A DNA stretch of 16,172 nt from an uncultured Sphingobacteriales bacterium. Lineage in GTDB: Bacteria > Bacteroidota > Bacteroidia > Chitinophagales > Chitinophagaceae. Made by a program: the position numbers and the translations under genes. The notes under the pieces were generated by a model that saw nothing but the letters and a program-made list of their open reading frames with translations, did not search any database and was not told where the DNA came from. Location of the stretch: assembly GCA_946887085.1 (NCBI GenBank), contig CAMPKG010000030.1, positions 1 to 16,172 of the forward strand, written 5' to 3'. Positions 1 through 6,433 of this stretch are shown here, piece by piece (within the stretch, counting starts at the first letter, position 1; every line of letters begins with the position of its first letter).

Positions 1-57
1 GCACAATACACAATGTGATTTTTTAATTTTTTTACTTGATAAAGACTCCAACATATC

Positions 58-222
58 ATGACAGATACTATCATTGTCGCCATCGTTGCGATGGTGGCTA
101 TATTAATAGGTATATTCCTGGGTAAGGCCATTTTCTCGAAAAACACTAAGAAACAAATAGAAGACGCCGAAGAGCAGGCAAAAAAGCTGGTTGAAGACGC
201 TAAAGTTCACGCAGAAACATAA
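58..222 (+). CDS. RNase Y N-terminal membrane-anchor fragment, cut by in-frame TAA
   Basis: This 54-codon frame starts at ATG 58 and ends at TAA 220-222. It encodes a hydrophobic helix (about residues 4-24, IIVAIVAMVAILIGIFLGKA) and then a charged stretch rich in K, E and A. That is the usual N-terminus of RNase Y: a membrane anchor leading into a coiled coil. It is in the same frame as the catalytic body starting at 223, so the two together would make one protein of normal RNase Y length (about 530 residues). The peptide could be made alone as a small membrane protein, or the stop may be a mutation or a sequence error. No Shine-Dalgarno site is evident. I am confident that this is the rny 5' end and unsure whether it is expressed as a separate product. 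Confidence 0.75.
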   Translation: MTDTIIVAIVAMVAILIGIFLGKAIFSKNTKKQIEDAEEQAKKLVEDAKVHAET

Positions 223-1659
223 ATGAACGCTTTGGCTGATGTGTGGATTAAAGAGAAGAAGTTATTAGAAGCCAAAGAACACTTTTTACAACTTAAGAGC
301 CAGCACGAGAAAGAAGTCCTTCAGCGTACCCAAAAGCTTTCTGAATCTGAAAACCGCGTTAAGCAACAGCAACAGAGCGTAAACGATAAGAATTCCTCCC
401 TGCAAAAGCAGATACAGGAATACGATCAGCTGAAGCAAAACCTCGACCGTCAGCTCGAGGTTGTGAATATCAAGCGTACCGAACTGGAAAAACACCAGGA
501 AGAGCACATCAAAAGGCTCGAGAAAGTTGCCAATCTCTCAGCTGAAGAAGCTAAGTCAGAACTGGTAGAAGCTGTAAAAGAAGAAGCCCGCACCCGCGCC
601 ATGGCTCACGTTAAGGAGATCATGGAAGAAGCCAAGGTAAATGCTACCAAGGAAGCTAAAAAGATCGTTATCCAGTCTATCCAGCGTACGGCAGCGGAGC
701 AGACAATCGAGAACGCAATCACCGTATTCAATCTTGAAAGTGATGAGATCAAGGGTCAGATCATCGGCCGAGAAGGTCGTAATATCCGCGCTCTTGAAGC
801 AGCAACCGGTGTTGATCTGATTATCGACGATACTCCTGAGGCAATCGTACTGAGCTGTTTCGATCCGCTTCGTCGTGAAATAGCTCGCCTCGCCCTGCAA
901 CGTCTCGTTCAGGATGGTCGTATTCACCCTGCACGTATCGAGGAGGTAGTTGAAAAAACCAAGAAAGCCCTTGAAGAGCAGGTGATGGAAATAGGGGAGC
1001 GTACAATCATAGAATTAGGTATCCACGGTCTGCATAAGGACCTGGTACGTATGATAGGTAAACTGCGTTTCCGTTCATCATATGGTCAGAACCTGCTGAT
1101 GCACTCTAAAGAAACGGCCAACCTTTGCGGTATCATGGCTGCTGAGCTGGGCCTTGGTCAGAAGGTAGTTAAACTGGCAAAGCGCGCCGGCCTTCTACAC
1201 GATATTGGCAAAGTGCCCGATGAAGAAACAGAACTGAGCCACGCACTTCTGGGTGCTAAGCTGGCCGAAAAATGCGGCGAGCATCCTGCTATTGTGAATG
1301 CAATAGGCGCCCACCACGATGAAATGGAAATGACCTACATTATTTCTCCTCTGGTTCAGGCTTGTGATGCTATCTCCGGTGCCCGTCCCGGTGCCCGTCG
1401 CGAAATGATGCAGAGCTACCTGACACGTATCAAGGACTTGGAAAACCTCGCTATGGCCTACAACGGTGTTGAAAAAGCATATGCTATCCAGGCCGGCCGC
1501 GAACTCCGTGTAATAGTAGAGGCAGAAAAAGTATCTGATGCCGAAAGCGACCGTCTCAGTTTCGAGATCGCCGACAAGATCCAGAAGGAAATGCAATATC
1601 CCGGCCAGATCAAAGTAACAGTGATCCGAGAGCTCCGCGCCGTTAACATAGCTCGATAA
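223..1659 (+). CDS. rny: Ribonuclease Y catalytic body (KH-HD endoribonuclease), lacking its membrane anchor
   Basis: RNase Y is an endoribonuclease that initiates mRNA decay and is normally held at the inner face of the membrane. This 478-residue frame has a long coiled coil (about 10-130), a KH RNA-binding domain (about 165-230) with the GxxG loop in IIGREGRN at 180-187, and an HD hydrolase domain with H294, the H326-D327 pair in LLHDIGK, H364/H365 and D382 in [10 protein letters not shown]. All catalytic elements look intact. The usual N-terminal transmembrane helix lies upstream in the same frame but is separated by TAA 220-222, directly followed by this ATG. Residues 1-8 (MNALADVW) do not look like the usual coiled coil, which resumes at [11 protein letters not shown]. 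Translation could restart by stop-start coupling and give a soluble enzyme. Alternatively, the true gene is continuous and the stop is an error. A terminator follows closely. Confidence 0.93.
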   Translation: MNALADVWIKEKKLLEAKEHFLQLKSQHEKEVLQRTQKLSESENRVKQQQQSVNDKNSSLQKQIQEYDQLKQNLDRQLEVVNIKRTELEKHQEEHIKRLEKVANLSAEEAKSELVEAVKEEARTRAMAHVKEIMEEAKVNATKEAKKIVIQSIQRTAAEQTIENAITVFNLESDEIKGQIIGREGRNIRALEAATGVDLIIDDTPEAIVLSCFDPLRREIARLALQRLVQDGRIHPARIEEVVEKTKKALEEQVMEIGERTIIELGIHGLHKDLVRMIGKLRFRSSYGQNLLMHSKETANLCGIMAAELGLGQKVVKLAKRAGLLHDIGKVPDEETELSHALLGAKLAEKCGEHPAIVNAIGAHHDEMEMTYIISPLVQACDAISGARPGARREMMQSYLTRIKDLENLAMAYNGVEKAYAIQAGRELRVIVEAEKVSDAESDRLSFEIADKIQKEMQYPGQIKVTVIRELRAVNIAR

Positions 1660-1679
1660 TATTCCAATATTTAATAGAT

Positions 1680-1710
1680 AAGGTCCCGCCAAAAGCAGGA
1701 CCTTTTTTTT
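1680..1710 (+). terminator. Intrinsic terminator after rny
   Basis: The 7-bp arms AAGGTCC (1680-1686) and GGACCTT (1698-1704) enclose an 11-nt loop and run into eight T residues (1703-1710). It starts 20 bases after the rny stop codon, the expected place for a rho-independent terminator. Confidence 0.8.
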
Positions 1711-1876
1711 GTGTCCGGTGGCCCCTCGTGTTTTTAGGAGGGGTGGACCGCAGAGCTTTGCGCGAGGCCGGGCCGGGGTGGTCCACAGCGGAATAGCATA
1801 CTAACCCTCGCTCCCGCTCTCACCCTCCGCTCTCCTATGGCACACTTTCTTTACACGCCACTATAGACAATTATTA
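1711..1876. repeat. Gene-free spacer with two dispersed-repeat hairpins
   Basis: This stretch between the rny terminator and the ndh promoter has no credible gene. Positions 1722-1743 form a near-palindrome, CCCCTC...GAGGGG around GTGTTTTTAG. It matches, in opposite orientation, the hairpin at 7443-7464. Next come the perfect 7-bp inverted arms GTGGACC (1743-1749) and GGTCCAC (1780-1786), with a GC-rich 30-nt interior. The rest (about 1800-1860) is pyrimidine-rich (CTCGCTCCCGCTCTC). The arrangement looks like a dispersed intergenic repeat rather than regulatory DNA of either neighbour. Confidence 0.55.
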
Positions 1877-1908
1877 TTGTCGGGCTACCTTTAACAGCCG
1901 TAGCTTTG
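1877..1908 (+). promoter_or_regulatory. Bacteroidota-type promoter for the ndh operon
   Basis: TAGCTTTG at 1901-1908 fits the Bacteroidota -7 consensus TAnnTTTG exactly. A TTG at 1877-1879 lies 21 bases upstream, within the usual spacing for the -33 element. Transcription would begin near 1914, leaving a leader of about 15 bases before ATG 1929. This supports that ATG over the in-frame TTG at 1920. Confidence 0.6.
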
Positions 1909-1928
1909 TACTATCAAAATTGCCCATC

Positions 1929-3239
1929 ATGGCCAAAAGAAGAATAGTAATTCTGGGGGCAGGGTTTGCGGGCTTACAGTTAGCCAGGAGAATAAAAGAT
2001 ACCGCTTGTGAGATCACGCTCATCGATCAATATAATTTCCACCAGTTTCAGCCATTATTTTACCAGGTAGCAACGGCGCGATTGGAGCCCAGTTCTATTT
2101 CCTTTCCCCTCCGTAAAGTATTCCAGCGCAAGAAAAATCTGCACGTTCGCGTAGCCACTATCTCTGAGGTGGACTTGGGGAAAAACAAAGTTGTCACCGA
2201 CGAGGGCAATTTTCAATACGATCAGCTCATCATAGCTACCGGCTGCACGACCAATTATTTCGGAAACAAGAACATCGAGAAGTACGCCTTCCCCATGAAA
2301 TCAACACCCGAAGCCATCACTCTGCGCAATCGCATCCTGCTTAATTTCGAGGATGCGCTCAGTGCTTCAGGCGAAGAGCTGGACGAGATAATGAACATCG
2401 TTGTAGCAGGCGGCGGACCTACCGGCGTGGAGCTCGCAGGCTCACTTGCTGAAATGAAAAAGAATGTCCTCCCTCGCGACTACCCCGATATGGACTTCTC
2501 ACGCCTGAAAATTTACCTCGTAGAAGGGCAGGGGGCCACTCTCGGCAATATGAGCGATGCCTCTAAAAGAAAGTCGCAGGAATACTTGGAGAATATGGGC
2601 GTAAACGTCTTGCTCAATACCCTCATCACCGACTACGATGGCCACACCATTCAATTCAAAGATGGTAAATCACTCAAGAGCCGCAATCTTATCTGGGCTG
2701 CAGGTGTAATGGGCAATGTACCCATCGGCATACCTAAAGAAATGCTGGTAAAAGGTAACCGCATCAAGGTCGATACTTATAACAAGGTCATCGGCACCGA
2801 AAACGTCTTTGCCATCGGTGATGTCTCTTATATGGAAGCGCCCGGCTGGCCCAAAGGCCACCCTCAGCTGGCCAACGTAGCCATTAATCAGGCGAAAACA
2901 CTCGCCAGCAACCTGAAGCGCATGATTCTAAAAGTGCCGCTGAAGGAATTTAACTACAAGAACCCCGGCACTATGGCGACTGTGGGAAAGCGCAAAGCAG
3001 TGGTAGATCTTCCATCTTTCAGCTTCCAGGGCTTTTTCGCATGGACGGTCTGGATGTTTCTCCACCTCATGCTCATTCTCAGCGTTAAGAACAAACTGAT
3101 TATCTTTATCAACTGGGCCATCAGTTATTTTACCAACGATACCACACTTCGTCTCATACTGCTACCTACACGCAAACAGGTAGAATTGTCCATTCGACAC
3201 CACCAGATGGATGATCCCCAACACGTAGAAAAAAACTAG
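1929..3239 (+). CDS. ndh: Type II NADH:quinone oxidoreductase (NDH-2), FAD-dependent
   Basis: NDH-2 passes electrons from NADH to the quinone pool without pumping protons, as a peripheral enzyme on the cytoplasmic membrane face. From ATG 1929 the protein has 436 residues, normal for the family. An N-terminal FAD-binding Rossmann motif is seen at 10-15 (GAGFAG). A second dinucleotide-binding motif for NADH lies at about 157-171 (IVVAGGGPTGVELAG). The FAD-contacting VFAIGDV is at 293-299 (D298), and the quinone-side segment HPQLANVAINQ at 311-321. A C-terminal hydrophobic and amphipathic region (about 366-403) fits membrane attachment. The first four residues of a longer reading would need a TTG start at 1920; I prefer the ATG because the Rossmann fold begins right after it. 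A small membrane protein follows three bases downstream, so the two are likely co-transcribed. Confidence 0.93.
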   Translation: MAKRRIVILGAGFAGLQLARRIKDTACEITLIDQYNFHQFQPLFYQVATARLEPSSISFPLRKVFQRKKNLHVRVATISEVDLGKNKVVTDEGNFQYDQLIIATGCTTNYFGNKNIEKYAFPMKSTPEAITLRNRILLNFEDALSASGEELDEIMNIVVAGGGPTGVELAGSLAEMKKNVLPRDYPDMDFSRLKIYLVEGQGATLGNMSDASKRKSQEYLENMGVNVLLNTLITDYDGHTIQFKDGKSLKSRNLIWAAGVMGNVPIGIPKEMLVKGNRIKVDTYNKVIGTENVFAIGDVSYMEAPGWPKGHPQLANVAINQAKTLASNLKRMILKVPLKEFNYKNPGTMATVGKRKAVVDLPSFSFQGFFAWTVWMFLHLMLILSVKNKLIIFINWAISYFTNDTTLRLILLPTRKQVELSIRHHQMDDPQHVEKN

Positions 3240-3242
3240 CCC

Positions 3243-3443
3243 ATGTTCCGACCAATAAGAATATTGCTGCTGGCGATTGTTTCAATAATGCTTTCAGTTG
3301 CACTCTATTGGGTAGACAGCGATCCTCCTTCGGACACCATTTTGCAAATGGTCATCAACGTCGTCATCGTCTTTGGTGTCACAACGATATTATATGTGGC
3401 AATCTACGGTCTGCTCCGCAGAATGGGCTCCAGGAAGGAATAA
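3243..3443 (+). CDS. Small two-helix membrane protein, ndh operon
   Basis: This is a 66-residue protein with hydrophobic segments at about 7-24 and 36-57 and a basic C-terminus (RRMGSRKE), so both ends may face the cytoplasm. The ATG lies three bases after the ndh stop, which implies co-transcription and perhaps translational coupling. I do not recognise a family. Its position suggests a link to the NDH-2 membrane environment, but the sequence itself shows no cofactor or catalytic motif. The frame has a plausible membrane-protein composition, which argues against a chance ORF; a competing frame at 3308-3520 is a shadow. Confidence 0.7.
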   Translation: MFRPIRILLLAIVSIMLSVALYWVDSDPPSDTILQMVINVVIVFGVTTILYVAIYGLLRRMGSRKE

Positions 3444-3446
3444 TTA

Positions 3447-3484
3447 GACAGCGTATGCACGGCTTTTCGCCGTCAGCACGCGTT
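3447..3484 (+). repeat. 38-bp 3'-adjacent hairpin element, copy 1
   Basis: The element starts three bases after the stop of the small membrane protein gene. It contains the hairpin ACGGC-TTTTC-GCCGT, with an outer GCGT/ACGC pairing. The same 38 bases occur at 9962-9999 on the other strand with three mismatches, also immediately after a gene. It may act as a 3' transcript-stabilising hairpin, a weak terminator without a U tail, or a REP-like repeat. A separate perfect 7-bp hairpin, TCCCGCA/TGCGGGA, lies just beyond at 3529-3546. Confidence 0.65.
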
Positions 3485-3589
3485 GCAGAGAACATCAGTA
3501 CATTAAAACTGTCCTGGTGAGCAGCCTGTCCCGCAGACTTGCGGGAGAGCCGAACCATTGCTGAATTCAGGAAAAGTCAAAAAGAGAAA

Positions 3590-4294
3590 CTACGCGAGCT
3601 GCCTCACCAGCACCCTCTTTGCAATAGGCAGCAATGTCTCGTTCAGCGGCACCGTAAAAGGAGAAAATATACTATACACCGCCGGGTTAGGCAGCGTACG
3701 TATACTGCGGATAATATCCAGCTTTATGTTTTCAAAAGTATTCACAATACTTTTTTTGTAACTGTCTATAAACTGCATCCTGATCCCACGGTACTTCGCA
3801 TCTTTTTCTTCAAACAGGGTGATATTATATGCATACGCCCGTATCTCCGAATACTCCCCATACTGCAGCAGCACATATCCCTCGTTCTTATATAGCGGAA
3901 GAATGCCTACAGGCGCTATCGTCAGCTGCTGTTCTACCATTTCATGTATCTCGGCTCCTGCGTCTATCGTGCGTTTCAGCTGGGGCCTGGCATAGTCTAT
4001 TATCTGCTCCAGTTCCTGCATCAGTTCATCATCTGCCAGCATCTGTTCGTAGGTCAGCTCCAGCTTTTGCATGTCTACCTTAGTCAATTCTTTCGGGAAA
4101 CTATTCTGCAGAAACTGCTTGTTCTCTTTAAAGGCCACCAGGTTCTTATAGTGGAAGATCATGTCCGACAACTGCGGGTACAGCTTCGTTTCGTGGAAGT
4201 ATTTGTTCACCTCTTTCAGGTAGGCGAGGAGTCGGTATTTCTGAAGCTCAAAATCTATATATCCGTCTATGAACCATGTTTCGCTTAAGGTCAT
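3590..4294 (-). CDS. Uncharacterised cytoplasmic protein (orphan, 234 residues)
   Basis: I do not recognise this protein. It runs from ATG 4294 to TAG 3590 and has no signal peptide or membrane segment. Composition is that of a real soluble protein: helix-rich, charged and aromatic-rich (for example EVNKYFHETKLYPQLSDM near the N-terminus), with a hydrophobic core stretch TIAPVGILPLYKNEGYVLLQY near the middle. Leading with MTLSETWFIDGYIDFELQKY, it reads like a conserved Bacteroidota hypothetical; that is an impression, not a database result. It is convergent with the ndh operon and divergent from the lipoprotein gene, so it is probably transcribed alone. No clear TAnnTTTG promoter is seen upstream. 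Function is unknown. Confidence 0.85.
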   Translation of the reverse strand: MTLSETWFIDGYIDFELQKYRLLAYLKEVNKYFHETKLYPQLSDMIFHYKNLVAFKENKQFLQNSFPKELTKVDMQKLELTYEQMLADDELMQELEQIIDYARPQLKRTIDAGAEIHEMVEQQLTIAPVGILPLYKNEGYVLLQYGEYSEIRAYAYNITLFEEKDAKYRGIRMQFIDSYKKSIVNTFENIKLDIIRSIRTLPNPAVYSIFSPFTVPLNETLLPIAKRVLVRQLA

Positions 4295-4406
4295 AAAAAC
4301 ATCGTTTTAGGTTCTCTATTGAAGTTACAACAAAACAAATGCCTGCTATAAAATTAAGAACCTCAATACCTTAAAGCAATTGTTAAAATCCCGTTCTCCA
4401 CAGGAA

Positions 4407-4580
4407 ATGAACATCGAAGAACATTTGCGTATGTCTGCGATAGCTGCGGGAAATTCATCGGCAGCCTTATCAGCCTTTGTCCCTTTATTAGGCCTGGGCC
4501 TGCTTACAATTAGTTATTACTCATCTGTTTGTGCAGACTGGCACAATGTTATTAACGCTCTCTTAAAATTGCAATTATGA
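4407..4580 (+). CDS. Possible small single-helix membrane protein upstream of the lipoprotein
   Basis: A 57-codon frame from ATG 4407 ends in a TGA that overlaps the next ATG as ATGA (4577-4580). It has one hydrophobic stretch (SAFVPLLGLGLLTISYY), which could span a membrane. A longer version would need a TTG start at 4380. The overlap is typical of coupled genes, but composition alone does not prove coding and I do not recognise the sequence. The 282-base gap between the divergent genes (4295-4576) otherwise shows only AT-rich, promoter-like DNA without a clear consensus site. Confidence 0.25.
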   Translation: MNIEEHLRMSAIAAGNSSAALSAFVPLLGLGLLTISYYSSVCADWHNVINALLKLQL

Positions 4581-5377
4581 AAACTAAGATCTTGCTGCTT
4601 GTGATGATGATGGGAGTCGCCCTGTCAATGAATTCCTGTAAAAAGGATGGTGATAGTAATAACAACAACAACAACAATGGTGGCGGCACAGCTAAGGTAA
4701 GCATGCGCCTCACTGACGCCCCCGGCGACTATGATCACGTATATGTTGATATTCAGCAGGTGGTGCTGACTGTTGAAGGTTCATCTGCAGTTACTGTTGC
4801 ACCCATCCGCCCCGGTATATACGATCTGCTTGATTTTGCCAATGGTGTTGACACCCTCCTAATGGAAGCTACTGTTCCTGCCGGTAAGGTAAGCCAGATA
4901 CGCCTCGTTTTGGGTAATAACAACTCTGTAGTGGTTAATGGCGCCAGCTATGACCTCGGCACTCCCTCAGCCCAGGAAAGCGGCCTCAAGCTCAACCTGA
5001 AAGAGACGCTCGTTGCCGGTGGAGCCTATACTTTCTGGATCGATTTCGATGCGGGTAAGTCTATCGTGCAGACCGGTAATGGCGCTTACAAGCTCAAGCC
5101 GGTCATCCGCGCCTATAGTGCACAGACCAATGGCCGCCTCAAAGGTTATATAATGCCCCTTAATGCTATGGCTACAGTTTACGCCATACAAGGCACAGAT
5201 ACCCTCAGCGCCATCCCCGATGCCAACGGATTCTTTATGTTCAGCGGTATGGTAGATGGAACCTATACTGTCTATGTAGAACCCGGCATACTCGGCCTCC
5301 AGGCCTACACCCAAACCAATGTTCAGGTTACCTACGGCGCCGAAACCAACATCGGCACTATCACCCTCATACCATAA
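4577..5377 (+). CDS. DUF4382 domain lipoprotein
   Basis: This 266-residue secreted lipoprotein has an N-terminal signal (about 1-20) ending at the lipidated C21 in SMNSCKK. A flexible linker of seven Asn and three Gly follows (about 28-37). Residues about 40-180 resemble DUF4382, starting at AKVSMRLTDAPGDYDHVYVDI; this domain is found in Bacteroidota and other surface lipoproteins and has no assigned reaction. Residues about 187-266 (GRLKGYIMPLNAMATVYAI onward, with GTYTVYVEP) look like a carboxypeptidase-regulatory-like beta domain, often seen in surface proteins. The Lys-Lys-Asp after the cysteine does not point clearly to surface export or to periplasmic retention. An intrinsic terminator 21 bases after the stop suggests a single-gene transcript. 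Confidence 0.85.
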   Translation: MKTKILLLVMMMGVALSMNSCKKDGDSNNNNNNNGGGTAKVSMRLTDAPGDYDHVYVDIQQVVLTVEGSSAVTVAPIRPGIYDLLDFANGVDTLLMEATVPAGKVSQIRLVLGNNNSVVVNGASYDLGTPSAQESGLKLNLKETLVAGGAYTFWIDFDAGKSIVQTGNGAYKLKPVIRAYSAQTNGRLKGYIMPLNAMATVYAIQGTDTLSAIPDANGFFMFSGMVDGTYTVYVEPGILGLQAYTQTNVQVTYGAETNIGTITLIP

Positions 5378-5398
5378 GCACATCAAAATATATTCATG

Positions 5399-5425
5399 AG
5401 CGGGCACCCAAGTGCCCGCTTTTTT
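5399..5425 (+). terminator. Intrinsic terminator after the lipoprotein gene
   Basis: Perfect 9-bp stem, AGCGGGCAC (5399-5407) and GTGCCCGCT (5412-5420), closed by a CCAA loop and running into six T residues (5420-5425). This is the clearest terminator in the window. Confidence 0.88.
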
Positions 5426-5430
5426 CATGC

Positions 5431-5682
5431 TCATACTGTCAGCCTGAGCTGTCATCCTGAGCGGAGCCGAAGGGCGAAGGCCTGCCCTCATCTGTCAGCC
5501 TGAGCGCTAGTCGAAGGCCTGGTGAGGGTTAGATGTTCAGCTGAGAAACGCTTCCCGCCAATGGTTCGCCCTTCGACGAGCGCTCAGGATGACAGCTCAC
5601 CGTGACAAACTTTTTAAACTCTGCCCCTCATACTGTCAGCCTGAGCTGTCATCCTGAGCGGAGCCGAAGGGCGAAGGCCTGC
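5431..5682. repeat. 55-bp direct repeat with an inverted partner
   Basis: An identical 55-base sequence occurs at 5431-5485 and 5628-5682, containing GTCATCCTGAGCGGAGCCGA. Between them, 5492-5518 is a diverged form of the same motif, and 5568-5595 is its near reverse complement (GAGCGCTCAGGATGACAG), so 5492-5518 and 5568-5595 could pair as a long hairpin. The core resembles a motif that I recall as a common dispersed repeat in many environmental bacterial genomes. No coding potential is supported here. Confidence 0.75.
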
Positions 5683-5807
5683 TGAGCTCCTGATCCACAG
5701 CCCGACTGCGATAGCGCTACCCACCCCAAACCATATCCCCTTTTTAACATTCAGCCGGACACGGCGGAACGGTTTTAATTACTATACTATCAATAAAAGA
5801 ATGGGCT

Positions 5808-5879
5808 ATGAAAAAGTGGATAGTATTTATAGGAACGACAGCAACAACGATAGCAGCCGTCCTCTCTATGTTTTACTAA
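5808..5879 (+). CDS. Possible 23-residue single-helix membrane peptide
   Basis: ATG 5808 opens a 23-codon frame: two lysines (MKKW), then an almost entirely hydrophobic or small-residue helix ending in SMFY, and a TAA at 5877. The layout (positive N-terminus, one helix, nothing else) is that of known small bacterial membrane peptides. An A-rich leader precedes it and a strong hairpin with a T-rich tail lies 59 bases downstream, so a short transcript is plausible. An overlapping frame from ATG 5801 gives a polar 27-residue peptide that looks less real. No clear TAnnTTTG promoter is visible. A chance frame cannot be excluded. Confidence 0.35.
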   Translation: MKKWIVFIGTTATTIAAVLSMFY

Positions 5880-5938
5880 AATAGACAGGCAAGGCTTACA
5901 GACGACGACTACACAAGTGCGCAATTATGATGTACATA

Positions 5939-5976
5939 AACGAAACAGGTGCCCCCGCATCTGTTTCGTTGTTTTA
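5939..5976 (+). terminator. Strong hairpin with T-rich tail after the small ORF
   Basis: Arms 5939-5952 and 5957-5970 pair over 14 bp with one G-T wobble (AACGAAACAG against CTGTTTCGTT, extended by TGC/GCA) and a CCCC loop. GTTTTAT follows. It resembles a rho-independent terminator on the plus strand. Because the lipoprotein already has its own terminator at 5399-5425, this one implies a separate short transcript from about 5700-5935. Confidence 0.55.
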
Positions 5977-6000
5977 TCTGGGTCTATAACTCCCCTCAAC

Positions 6001-6433
6001 CCCAAGCCGCCATTGCGAGCCGCAAATGGACCGAATGATGAGCCCACTCCCACCGCTGACGCGGCGCGGCAATCTCACCTCACGCCTGCCAGCCCGTAGC
6101 ATTTCCGCGAAGGATTGTTCTTGCTCTCATCCTAATCCGCTCGCCCAACCGTCTTTGCGAGCCGCAAATGAACCGGACGATGAACCAATTCCAACCGATG
6201 ATGCGGCGTGGCAATCTCACCTCACGCCTGCCAGCCCGTAGCAATTCCGCGACGCTACGTTCTTGCTCTCATCCTAATCCGCTCGCCCAACCGTCATTGC
6301 CCGTCCGAACGGATTTTTCATCCGGGCGGGCGAGCCGCAAATGAACCGAAAGTTGACGGCATGATCTCAGCTGACGCGGCGTGGCAATCCTCACCTCGCG
6401 CCTGCCAGCCCGTAGCTTTTCCGCGAAGGATGG
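6001..6433. repeat. Three tandem units of about 142 bp, the third with a 31-bp hairpin insert
   Basis: The anchor GCGAGCCGCAAATG recurs at 6015, 6157 and 6330. Units 1 and 2 are offset by 142 bases; unit 3 is offset by 173 because 31 bases (6301-6331) are inserted after ATTGC. The insert folds with GCCCG/CGGGC outer arms and CGGAT/ATCCG inner arms. Units share GGCAATCTCACCTCACGCCT, CTGCCAGCCCGTAGC and TTCTTGCTCTCATCC, and differ by scattered substitutions. Open frames across this stretch are repeats read as protein, with no support as genes. Confidence 0.8.

Noticed and set aside
556..927. Antisense frame of 123 codons within rny, and similar long frames opposite ychF and nrdJ
   Set aside because: They are shadows of strongly supported genes with intact domain motifs on the other strand.
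1920..1928. TTG start adding MPI to NDH-2
   Set aside because: An ATG lies three codons on, directly before the Rossmann strand, and the promoter spacing fits it equally well.
5801..5884. Alternative 27-codon frame starting at ATG 5801
   Set aside because: The peptide is polar and low in plausibility compared with the overlapping hydrophobic frame from ATG 5808.
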